Assembly: GCA_900545725.1 (NCBI GenBank)
Contig: URAI01000088.1
Coordinates: 1-10,287, forward strand
Length of the DNA stretch: 10,287 nt
Source: an uncultured Eubacterium sp.
GTDB taxonomy: Bacteria; Bacillota; Clostridia; Lachnospirales; Lachnospiraceae
Direction of reading: 5' to 3'
Shown: piece after piece, positions 1-5,984 of the stretch
How positions within the stretch are numbered: the first letter of the stretch is position 1
Layout of the letters: each line of letters opens with the position of its first letter
Notes under the pieces: generated by a model
Database searches by the model: none
Seen by the model: the letters and a program-made list of their open reading frames with translations, nothing else
What the model was told of the DNA's origin: nothing
Position numbers and translations under genes: made by a program

Positions 1-84
1 TACATTAAATAATTTAATTAATAATCATATAATTTCTCATTACGATGGTCTTAATGTAAGTATATTTGCTCATTTATAGTATAT
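1..84. other. AT-rich intergenic edge with an inverted repeat
   Basis: This short region lies downstream of the HD-GYP gene and is very AT-rich. The octamer TACATTAA at 1-8 is matched by its reverse complement TTAATGTA at 51-58, so a 42-nt loop could be closed. No T-tract follows on either strand, so I do not call it a terminator. No coding sequence is visible. Confidence 0.3.
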
Positions 85-1185
85 TTATTTAATAATAATA
101 TTAGCACAATCAATATCTTCACCAAGATTATATACTCTGCCGCTTGTGATTCCGACAACAGTAGGACGGAGTATGTAGTGAGGATTATTTTTGACAACTT
201 TAGCCTTTTCGCCATTGCTTAATTCTACGATTGAATCGACAGGGTATAATATCATACTTGACAGGAAGCTTTTCATAGCTTTAATGTCAAGTTCTTCAGT
301 CATTGACATAATCATCTCTACGGCATCCCGTGGAGAAAATGCACTTTTATAGGGACGTTCTGTCACAAGAGCATCATATATGTCAGATACGGAGAGTATG
401 CGTGCATAAGTAGTAATCTTTTCGGGTGGAAACCCTAATGGATAACCGGAACCATTGAGCTTTTCATGGTGTTGTAAGACCGCCATGCAGATCTCTTCAT
501 TAAATTCATTGCGCTCCTTTATCATATGATAACCAAATACTGAATGTTTTTTCATAATTGAAAATTCTTCATCTGTAAGCCTGCCGGGTTTATTAAGTAT
601 TGAAAGTGGAACCTTGGTTTTGCCAATGTCATGCAGCAGTCCTGAGATACCAAGCTCATATATCTGTTTGTGGGTCATGCCCTGCTGTTTTCCAAGTATC
701 ATAGATATTGTTGCAACATCAACGCTGTGTTTGAATGTATATTCATCACTCGTTTTAAGAGCATTGATGTCTATAGCAATGGCATCATTGCTGTCAATTG
801 CCATCATAAGATTAGAGGTAATGGAATTGGCAGCAGATGCGAGCTTTTCAGATTCAGTATTGGTATATATAAATTGAATGCCTTCTGCAACACGGCATTT
901 GACACTGTCAGATAAATTGACCTTTGAAGGGTCGGAGGTGTGCAGAAGTTCGATTTTTTTCTTAGCCTGAGGAGTAATATAAGGTGTTTTATTTTCCTGT
1001 TCATCATCAGTTCCAACCTGTATATATACACTCATTATTCCTTTTTTGAGAAGTGAATCAATAACGTATTCATCTAGAATCGACCCCTTTATAACGAGAC
1101 TGCGCCCTGCATGGTCGACAATAGACTGGTCAATCTTCATGCCAGGCTTTAATTGTCTTGTCCTCATGTAACGTCTTTTTATCAT
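85..1185 (-). CDS. HD-GYP domain protein, probable cyclic-di-GMP phosphodiesterase
   Basis: A 366-residue protein without membrane segments, so probably cytoplasmic. Residues about 8-60 resemble the short N-terminal domain that often precedes HD-GYP domains (RQLKPGMKI, then a V-I-D-S-L-L-KKG pattern). The HD-GYP core runs from about 145 to 310. It shows H153, the H185-D186 pair in LLHDIGK with K189, H214, H239-H240, the G247-Y248-P249 signature in NGSGYP, and D268 in VSDIYDA. These are the metal ligands and the GYP motif of the family, so it should be catalytically competent. N244 replaces the aspartate of the textbook DGSGYP, a change I recall as common in clostridial members. The tail, about 314-345, has the LYPVDSIVELSNGE pattern typical of this subfamily. 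Family members hydrolyse cyclic di-GMP to pGpG or GMP; the substrate here is inferred. The start at 1185 is chosen because GGGGG at 1192-1196 lies 6 nt upstream. No input domain is recognised, so the signal is unknown. It has its own promoter and is probably monocistronic. Confidence 0.93.
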   Translation of the reverse strand: MIKRRYMRTRQLKPGMKIDQSIVDHAGRSLVIKGSILDEYVIDSLLKKGIMSVYIQVGTDDEQENKTPYITPQAKKKIELLHTSDPSKVNLSDSVKCRVAEGIQFIYTNTESEKLASAANSITSNLMMAIDSNDAIAIDINALKTSDEYTFKHSVDVATISMILGKQQGMTHKQIYELGISGLLHDIGKTKVPLSILNKPGRLTDEEFSIMKKHSVFGYHMIKERNEFNEEICMAVLQHHEKLNGSGYPLGFPPEKITTYARILSVSDIYDALVTERPYKSAFSPRDAVEMIMSMTEELDIKAMKSFLSSMILYPVDSIVELSNGEKAKVVKNNPHYILRPTVVGITSGRVYNLGEDIDCANIIIK

Positions 1186-1260
1186 AATGTTCCCCCATTA
1201 AATAAAAGCACATAGTTAGTATTTTAATATAATAATCTGAATAAACATCGGGTTTTATAT

Positions 1261-1289
1261 ATAATATAATAACAGAAAGTTAAGGTCAA
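1261..1289 (-). promoter_or_regulatory. Sigma-A type promoter of the HD-GYP gene
   Basis: On the minus strand TTGACC (1289-1284) and TATTAT (1266-1261) are separated by exactly 17 nt. This close match to the housekeeping consensus would start a transcript near 1254 with a leader of about 70 nt before the HD-GYP start codon. The -35 box overlaps the palindrome at 1287-1300. Confidence 0.65.
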
Positions 1290-1300
1290 AAGGCCTTTTG
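1287..1300. repeat. Perfect 14-bp palindrome, candidate operator
   Basis: CAAAAGGCCTTTTG is its own reverse complement. Its left three bases lie inside the -35 box of the HD-GYP promoter. As an RNA hairpin it would have only a 4-nt loop and five A-U/G-C pairs, so it makes a poor terminator for the PIG-L gene upstream. A site for a dimeric repressor is a reasonable inference. It does not match an operator that I can name. Confidence 0.45.
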
Positions 1301-1362
1301 CACTATTTTTATTACCATAGTACTGTTTGATTGCTGCATATATAACAAAAACTTACATTGAA

Positions 1363-2844
1363 TTAGTGTCTTCTTCTTTTTCTTCTGTTTCTGATATTGA
1401 TATATCTGACAATAAATAATGTAAGTGCAATCAGTGCTATAACAACCACTACAATTACAATGATTTTAATTGCTGATTTAACATTTTTTTCTTTATTGGC
1501 ATCAGATATCGCCTTTTGTTCAGCGGCAATTGATGAACTTTCAGCTTCGGAGGCTGCAATTGAAGCTGCTTTTGATTCTTCTTCAGCTTTTTTACGGGCT
1601 TCTTCTTCCTGTACTTCGTATGTTGTAACATTTTCAAGCATGTCATTGCCTGTGTCAGTTCCTACAGTTGAACGGAATAATCCGAAATCAGCACAACTGT
1701 ATCTATATTCATCTGATACATAGAACCAGCACCATTGCTGTGATACATGTTTTTTATAGGCTGCTGCGGCTGTTTCAAGGGCTGTCTGATTATTAAATCT
1801 GCTAAGTGGTGTTCTAAGATTCATGGTAATTGTATTTTCAGGATACAGATGCAGGTATGTCTTAGGAACATCCCATACGCCATAGGTCTGTACAGATTCA
1901 GGACAGAAGCTCTCATCCATTGATGAGGTTACGGCTGTCTGTACGCTGGCTGCAAGGAGCATATGTCCGCCGTGTCCATATTCACCGTTGATATCCTGTG
2001 TAACGCATACAAGTGGTTTGAAACGTCTTATCTGTTCTGTGACAAATGCTGTTACTTCATCAATATTGTACAGCTTTTTTGCAGCGTCAAGCGTTGTAGC
2101 ATATAAATCATCAAATGGTCCATTGACAGGATAGTATCTGATACCGCTTGCCCATAGTCCGTCAAGCTTTTCATGTTCTCTTATTTTAGTGCCGTTCCAG
2201 TAGTTGGTCATGTATACAACCTGAACACGGTCATTTTGCTGTCCGCCGTAGGTTGCAAGTACACCTCCAAGGAATAGAATTTCATCATCAGCATGTGTTG
2301 AAAATACAAGAAAATCTGCTGTATCACATGAAGGCTGCCATACTTCTACGTCATCTGGGAGAGTTCCCTGACTGTATGCATATATATCACATATTGATTC
2401 TGTCTTTGAAAGCTGTATTGTACAGCTTGTAGTACCCTCAGGTATTTCAACATATTCATGGAGGAATCCATTTGTACCGCATTGTTTTGTCTGACCATTA
2501 TAAGATAATGTCCATGGATCTGTCTTATCACGCCATATAATATATATTCCATACATCGGCTGGTCAGATGTAAGTGTAAGTGTTTCATCTGCAGAATATG
2601 GTGCATAAGTGTCATATGATGCATCTTTAAGATAAGATGTGGTTTTTCCTGATGAGGCACTTATTGTTAAATCAAGTGAAGCAGCAGGCTGTGAGGATGT
2701 AACAGGAGTGCTTTGGGAATTATCAGGAAGAGTGACGGCAGAGTTAGTATCTGCCGCTAAAGTGTTAGTTATACAGATAAAAAATGTCGCTAAAAATATT
2801 ATTAAACACGACATAATGCTCTTAGAAGCCATTTTTAACTTCAT
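1363..2844 (-). CDS. Secreted, membrane-anchored PIG-L family deacetylase
   Basis: A 493-residue protein when started at 2844, where TGAGG lies 9 nt upstream; an in-frame ATG at 2859 has no such site. Residues 1 to about 31 form a signal peptide: basic start, hydrophobic core around IIFLATFFICI, then NTLAAD. About 55-165 is a possible beta-sandwich region. The PIG-L catalytic domain spans about 175-390. It has STHADDE (H184, D186, D187, E188), a variant of the family PHPDDE zinc motif, and the second motif HGGH (H291, H294). A charged, Ala/Glu/Ser-rich, probably coiled-coil stalk (about 411-455) leads to one transmembrane helix (458-481) and a basic tail, RNRRKRRRH. The expected topology is catalytic domain outside, stalk next to the membrane, tail inside. 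Characterised relatives (GlcNAc-PI, MshB, BshB) remove acetyl groups from GlcNAc-containing substrates. The anchoring suggests a cell-surface sugar or glycan substrate, which is inference. Confidence 0.88.
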   Translation of the reverse strand: MKLKMASKSIMSCLIIFLATFFICITNTLAADTNSAVTLPDNSQSTPVTSSQPAASLDLTISASSGKTTSYLKDASYDTYAPYSADETLTLTSDQPMYGIYIIWRDKTDPWTLSYNGQTKQCGTNGFLHEYVEIPEGTTSCTIQLSKTESICDIYAYSQGTLPDDVEVWQPSCDTADFLVFSTHADDEILFLGGVLATYGGQQNDRVQVVYMTNYWNGTKIREHEKLDGLWASGIRYYPVNGPFDDLYATTLDAAKKLYNIDEVTAFVTEQIRRFKPLVCVTQDINGEYGHGGHMLLAASVQTAVTSSMDESFCPESVQTYGVWDVPKTYLHLYPENTITMNLRTPLSRFNNQTALETAAAAYKKHVSQQWCWFYVSDEYRYSCADFGLFRSTVGTDTGNDMLENVTTYEVQEEEARKKAEEESKAASIAASEAESSSIAAEQKAISDANKEKNVKSAIKIIVIVVVVIALIALTLFIVRYINIRNRRKRRRH

Positions 2845-2853
2845 TAATATATA

Positions 2854-2857
2854 CCTC
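2854..2857 (-). promoter_or_regulatory. Ribosome binding site deciding the PIG-L start
   Basis: GAGG on the minus strand is 9 nt before the ATG at 2844. It overlaps the alternative upstream ATG at 2859, so it can only serve the downstream start. Confidence 0.65.
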
Positions 2858-2882
2858 ATTTCTAAGCAGTAAAATTAAGAAT

Positions 2883-2914
2883 AAGCCATTGCTTCTGCTT
2901 ATAAACAATGGCTT
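2883..2914 (-). repeat. Nine-bp perfect stem-loop in the leader of the PIG-L gene
   Basis: AAGCCATTG (2883-2891) pairs perfectly with CAATGGCTT (2906-2914) around a 14-nt loop. In the minus-strand leader this hairpin sits about 40 nt before the PIG-L start and is followed by a T-rich, but not pure, stretch. It could be an attenuator-like or mRNA-stability element. On the plus strand it is followed by only TT, so it is a weak terminator there. Confidence 0.45.
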
Positions 2915-2931
2915 TTCAAATCAACAGACTA

Positions 2932-2960
2932 AAAATAGCATATTTTTATGACATAGTAAA
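2932..2960 (-). promoter_or_regulatory. Possible promoter of the PIG-L gene
   Basis: On the minus strand TTTACT (2960-2955) and TATTTT (2937-2932) are spaced by 17 nt and precede the leader hairpin. The -35 box is weak and the region is AT-rich enough to give chance matches. Confidence 0.35.
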
Positions 2961-2980
2961 GAGTAATTACATAATATTTC

Positions 2981-3009
2981 TTGACGTGAAAATAAGGACT
3001 GGGTATAAT
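2981..3009 (+). promoter_or_regulatory. Near-consensus sigma-A promoter upstream of mecA
   Basis: TTGACG (2981-2986) is followed after 17 nt by a perfect TATAAT (3004-3009). Transcription should begin near 3016, leaving about 235 nt before the mecA start, which is long for a simple leader. Confidence 0.7.
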
Positions 3010-3067
3010 CACAATATTAAAAAGACTAATTGTTAATTAATGGATAATATATATTGAGCGTATAATA

Positions 3068-3136
3068 ATGAAAGATATAGTTGCAAGACAGATGATAAAT
3101 AATGTTGAAAAGCTTAAAAAGAATATTAAGTGTTAA
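3068..3136 (+). CDS. Possible 22-residue leader peptide
   Basis: A short open frame (ATG at 3068, TAA at 3134-3136) lies on the transcript expected from the promoter at 2981-3009. The peptide starts MKDIVARQMI, is lysine-rich and ends in cysteine. There is no convincing ribosome binding site and no family I recognise. It may be a leader peptide, a remnant or chance. The rest of 3010-3250 is AT-rich, with no hairpin that I can support. Confidence 0.2.
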   Translation: MKDIVARQMINNVEKLKKNIKC

Positions 3137-3195
3137 AATATTAGCAGCTTTAATGAAAAATTTATATAAGAACCATTTTTTTGTAGAGAAAAATG

Positions 3196-3204
3196 TGGTA
3201 AAAT
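3196..3204 (+). promoter_or_regulatory. Possible extended -10 promoter close to mecA
   Basis: TGG followed directly by TAAAAT fits the extended -10 form (TGn-TAnnnT) and would start a transcript about 40 nt before mecA. The -35 position is only a T run, so this is tentative. It could supply a second, shorter mecA transcript. Confidence 0.35.
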
Positions 3205-3240
3205 GTAAATAATTAACAAAAATACATTAATTTTGGAGAT

Positions 3241-3244
3241 GGAG
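3241..3244 (+). promoter_or_regulatory. Ribosome binding site deciding the mecA start
   Basis: GGAG is 6 nt before the ATG at 3251. Two possible upstream starts (TTG at 3233, ATG at 3239) overlap or precede this site and would add residues not expected at a MecA N-terminus. Confidence 0.75.
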
Positions 3245-3250
3245 ATTTAT

Positions 3251-3994
3251 ATGGAATTTAAGAAGATAGATGATACTAAGTTTCAATGTGTGTTATATGA
3301 AGAAGATCTTGAAGATAATAATATATGTTTAGATGATTTCTTTAGAAATGATACCGAAAAGATTCATGGCCTTTTGGATGTTGTAATGGAAGAAGCACAA
3401 AAGAATATAGGAATAAGAATGGACGGAGGTGTTATGTCTTTGCAGCTTGCACCACAGCCTAATCATTCAATATTACTTACCATATCATCCGGCAAGGAGA
3501 ATTTCGGCAGAATGTTAAAGCAGGCAGGTGAACAGGCTATGCAGGCAATAGAGTCACTTGGTAGTGATCCGATGAATAAAGATGAGTTTGAAGAACTTGC
3601 AGAGAATATACTTGGGAAAAAGAACGCCGACGGTAAGGATGATACAGATAAAAATGGCAATAATAAAAAAGATATACAGAATAACTTTATCAAAGCTAAC
3701 ACAGCTATATTTAGCTTTAATAATGTAGAAGATGTTGAGGAATTCTGCGGGCAGTGTCCTAGAACCTGGGGAATAATCAATTCAGTATATAAGGATGTGA
3801 CTGGCGGAAAGATGTATCTTATTCTTGAAAAGGGCAGAAGTTCAGAAGATAAGTATAAGATATTTACCAATATGCTTATGGAATATGCGGAATTTGATTC
3901 GTCAAAGCCTGAAAGAGCTGCTTACATAAAGGAGCATTTTCAAGTATATATTAAGGCTAATGCAATCAATATTATCAAGAAATATTGCAGCTAG
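3251..3994 (+). CDS. mecA: MecA-family adaptor protein
   Basis: A 247-residue cytoplasmic protein with the two-domain MecA layout. The N-terminal domain (about 1-80) has the pattern MEFKKIDDTKFQCVLYEEDL with the acidic DLEDNNICLDDFF stretch. A hydrophilic Lys/Asp/Asn-rich linker covers about 95-145. The C-terminal domain (about 150-247) ends with an EYA-like segment and an EHF..YIKANAINIIKKYCS tail, much like the EHAL..IKKHF end of Bacillus MecA. In Bacillus, MecA binds substrates such as ComK through its N-terminal domain and ClpC through its C-terminal domain, delivering the substrate for ClpCP degradation. The length is slightly above the usual 215-240, mainly from the linker. The substrate in this organism cannot be inferred. 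No terminator follows, so readthrough into the RNA/suf region is possible. Confidence 0.85.
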   Translation: MEFKKIDDTKFQCVLYEEDLEDNNICLDDFFRNDTEKIHGLLDVVMEEAQKNIGIRMDGGVMSLQLAPQPNHSILLTISSGKENFGRMLKQAGEQAMQAIESLGSDPMNKDEFEELAENILGKKNADGKDDTDKNGNNKKDIQNNFIKANTAIFSFNNVEDVEEFCGQCPRTWGIINSVYKDVTGGKMYLILEKGRSSEDKYKIFTNMLMEYAEFDSSKPERAAYIKEHFQVYIKANAINIIKKYCS

Positions 3995-4014
3995 GATTGT
4001 ATTTGCATTATTAT
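3985..4014 (+). promoter_or_regulatory. Weak candidate promoter for the downstream RNA and suf cluster
   Basis: TTGCAG (3985-3990), within the last codons of mecA, and TATTAT (4009-4014) are 18 nt apart. A transcript would start near 4021, just before the structured region at 4045-4263. The match is only moderate in AT-rich sequence. Confidence 0.35.
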
Positions 4015-4044
4015 ATTAATAGCAGAATACAACACGCTACAGAC

Positions 4045-4263
4045 TTAAAGATACGCACCGGAACCCATAGTCTGTTCAGGTGCGTTATATTATGGTTCAG
4101 TCTGAGATGCCCTTTTCCTTATATGGAGGGGAACAATATTGTCTCAGCCGGGGTTAATCTCCGGAAGAGGTATACGCTTTGCAAGGATTGCAGAGAAGCT
4201 GGTATGAATAAGTTATCAGAGCTGACCGGCGGTCCATGACAGGATTCGCATGTAAATCTTGAA
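4045..4263 (+). ncRNA. Structured RNA of unknown class between mecA and sufC
   Basis: This stretch is richer in G and C than its surroundings and can fold into a closed multi-helix form, worked out by eye. The closing stem is 4045-4052 with 4256-4263 (one mismatch). Inside are: a hairpin 4053-4085 (ACGCACC/GGTGCGT extended by GAAC/GTTC) whose loop CCATA (4065-4069) can pair with TATGG (4091-4095); a stem 4102-4107/4142-4147 enclosing a C/T-rich to G-rich helix (4112-4118/4125-4131); an abutting hairpin 4148-4153/4159-4164; 4177-4183/4189-4195; 4199-4204/4214-4219; and 4224-4227/4231-4234. There is no terminator, so it may be a processed RNA or a leader of sufC. I found no T-box GGGTGG, and no SAM, TPP, FMN, cobalamin or c-di-GMP core that holds together. 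An 84-codon frame crossing it has no protein-like character. Whether it matches a large ncRNA model such as raiA cannot be decided here. Confidence 0.5.
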
Positions 4264-4278
4264 TTATAAATAAGAAAT

Positions 4279-4282
4279 GGAG
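4279..4282 (+). promoter_or_regulatory. Ribosome binding site deciding the sufC start
   Basis: GGAG is 9 nt before the ATG at 4292. It overlaps the first two codons of the alternative start at 4277, so 4292 is the likely initiation codon. Confidence 0.7.
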
Positions 4283-4291
4283 AATAGTAGA

Positions 4292-5017
4292 ATGTTAGAA
4301 TTACAAAACATTTGTTATGAGGTAGAAGAAGATGGCCAGAAGAGGCTCATACTGGATAATATTAACCTTACAGTGAATGACCGTTTTGTAGCGGTTACCG
4401 GACCTAACGGAGGTGGTAAATCAACACTTGCCAAGATAATTGCAGGTATTATAAAGCCAACGTCAGGTAAGATAATATTTAACGGACAGGATGTAACAGA
4501 TATGTCTATAACACAGAGGGCTAATAGTGGAATAAGTTTTGCATTCCAGCAGCCTGTAAGATTTAAGGGACTTACAGTCAAAGACCTTATAACACTTGCA
4601 AGTAAGGAAAAGATATCGGTTGCAAAGGCGTGTGGATATCTGTCAGAGGTAGGACTTTGTGCCAAAGATTATATTGACAGGGAAGTTAATTCTTCATTAT
4701 CCGGTGGTGAATTAAAAAGAATAGAGATTGCCATGATTATGGCAAGAGGAACAGAACTTTCCATATTTGATGAACCTGAGGCCGGAATAGATTTATGGAG
4801 CTTTAATAATCTTATCAAGGTATTTGAAAGTATGCATGAGAAGATTAACGGTTCAATTCTTATTATATCACATCAGGAGAGAATACTTAATATTGCTGAT
4901 AAAATTATTGTTATCTCAGGTGGCAGGGTTATTGCAGATGGAACGAAAGAACAGGTACTTCCTACACTGTTATCATCTTCAGAAGCATGCAGTACTTTGA
5001 TGAATAAGTTTGCTTAA
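4292..5017 (+). CDS. sufC: SufC-like ABC ATPase (SmsC type)
   Basis: A 241-residue soluble ABC-type ATPase without membrane segments. It has Walker A GPNGGGKST (37-45), a Q-loop near Q86-Q87, signature LSGGE (136-140), Walker B LSIFDE (D160, E161) and an H-loop histidine in SHQER (H194), so it should hydrolyse ATP. The D-loop region reads DEPEAGIDLWSF, differing from the DEIDSGLDI of classic proteobacterial SufC but fitting the divergent form in archaea and anaerobic clostridia. Its partner, sufB, begins 41 nt downstream. In the family, a SufC dimer drives conformational change of a SufB-type scaffold during [Fe-S] cluster assembly. The start at 4292 gives MLELQN, the usual SufC opening. Without the sufB neighbour it could be read as a generic ABC transporter ATPase; the neighbour makes SufC much the better call. 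Confidence 0.88.
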   Translation: MLELQNICYEVEEDGQKRLILDNINLTVNDRFVAVTGPNGGGKSTLAKIIAGIIKPTSGKIIFNGQDVTDMSITQRANSGISFAFQQPVRFKGLTVKDLITLASKEKISVAKACGYLSEVGLCAKDYIDREVNSSLSGGELKRIEIAMIMARGTELSIFDEPEAGIDLWSFNNLIKVFESMHEKINGSILIISHQERILNIADKIIVISGGRVIADGTKEQVLPTLLSSSEACSTLMNKFA

Positions 5018-5058
5018 AACAGACGGATTAAAATATAGGAAATGGAGTTATAAATATA

Positions 5059-5976
5059 ATGGATCAGTTAGAAAAGGATATGTTAGAGAAGATTGCAGAT
5101 ATTCATAGTGTACCGGAGGGCGCATATAATATCAGGTCTAATGGTAAGCTGGAATCGAGAAATACAACAGCTAATATAGATATTGTAACAAAGAAGGACA
5201 AGCCGGGTATTGATATTATAATCAAGCCTCATACTAAAAATGAGAGTGTTCACATTCCTGTAATATTAAGCCAGAGCGGTCTTAATGATATGGTATATAA
5301 TGATTTTTATATTGGAGAAGGTGCTGATGTAGTTATAGTTGCAGGCTGTGGTATTCATAATTGCGGAACGGATACATCAGAGCATGATGGAATACACACA
5401 TTTTTTATCGGAAAAGATGCTAAGGTTAAATATATTGAAAAGCACTATGGTGAAGGTGATGGAACGGGCGAGAAGATTCTTAATCCAACAACAATTGTCC
5501 ATATAGATGAAGGTGGATATATGGAGATGGAGACAACACAGATAAAGGGAGTGGATTCTACAATCAGGGATACAAGTGCTGATTTAAAGGACGGAGCAAC
5601 TCTGGTTATCAGGGAAAAGATTATGACGCATGGCAATCAGACTGCTGAAACCAATTTTAAAGTTGAACTTAATGGTGAAGATTCAAGTGCTAATGTTATA
5701 TCACGTTCAGTGGCAAAGGGCAATTCGAGACAGGTATATAACTCGAGAATATGCGGCAATAACAAATGCTATGGTCATACAGAATGTGATGCTATCCTTA
5801 TGGACAATGGTAAGGTCAATGCAATTCCTGCACTTGAAGCCAATGACCTTGATGCTAGTCTTATACATGAAGCCGCTATCGGTAAGATTGCAGGTGAACA
5901 GCTTATCAAGCTTATGACACTGGGACTTACGGAAAAGGAAGCAGAAGAGCAGATTGTCAATGGATTTATGAAATAG
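5059..5976 (+). CDS. sufB: SufB-like Fe-S cluster scaffold (SufBD family, SmsB type)
   Basis: A 305-residue protein of the SufB/SufD family, well short of the roughly 420-490 residues of classic SufB; it lacks the long N-terminal region. The core matches the compact archaeal and clostridial form. It has the GCGIHNCG segment (C97, H100, C102) followed by HDGIHTFF, a beta-helix-like middle with METTQIKGVDST, then GHTECDAILMD with C243. The C-terminal HEAAIGKIAGEQL segment has H270 and E271. C243 aligns by context with the cysteine, and H270-E271 with the His-Glu pair, that serve as cluster-assembly residues in E. coli SufB. The product probably forms the scaffold with the SufC protein encoded just upstream. 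GGAG at 5044-5047 supports the start, with an 11-nt spacer. The pair corresponds to the SUF-like minimal system (SmsCB). The sulfur source is not encoded here. Confidence 0.88.
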   Translation: MDQLEKDMLEKIADIHSVPEGAYNIRSNGKLESRNTTANIDIVTKKDKPGIDIIIKPHTKNESVHIPVILSQSGLNDMVYNDFYIGEGADVVIVAGCGIHNCGTDTSEHDGIHTFFIGKDAKVKYIEKHYGEGDGTGEKILNPTTIVHIDEGGYMEMETTQIKGVDSTIRDTSADLKDGATLVIREKIMTHGNQTAETNFKVELNGEDSSANVISRSVAKGNSRQVYNSRICGNNKCYGHTECDAILMDNGKVNAIPALEANDLDASLIHEAAIGKIAGEQLIKLMTLGLTEKEAEEQIVNGFMK

Positions 5977-5984
5977 AGGCCGAT

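Noticed and set aside
614..915. Two plus-strand open frames inside the HD-GYP gene
   Set aside because: They are antisense shadows of a strongly supported coding region, without their own start signals or family.
1287..1300. The 14-bp palindrome as an intrinsic terminator of the PIG-L gene
   Set aside because: The stem is only about 5 bp with a tight loop, and no T-tract follows on the minus strand. Its overlap with the -35 box makes an operator more likely.
1397..1723. A 108-codon plus-strand frame antisense to the PIG-L stalk region
   Set aside because: It mirrors the repetitive Ala/Glu/Ser codons of the stalk and TM segment and has no ribosome site or recognisable motif.
4101..4112. TPP-riboswitch-like CTGAGAT followed by GCCC
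   Set aside because: The second conserved half (CTGATCTGGATAATGCCAGC-type block) is absent downstream.
3985..4239. An 84-codon open frame on the plus strand overlapping the end of mecA
   Set aside because: It has no ribosome binding site or recognisable family and its composition is not protein-like. It crosses all the proposed RNA helices, which explain the base composition better.
4221..4250. FMN-riboswitch-like string GACCGGCGGT
   Set aside because: The required upstream GGGGCAGGGTGAAATTCCC-like segment and the remaining conserved RFN blocks are missing, so the short match is probably coincidental.
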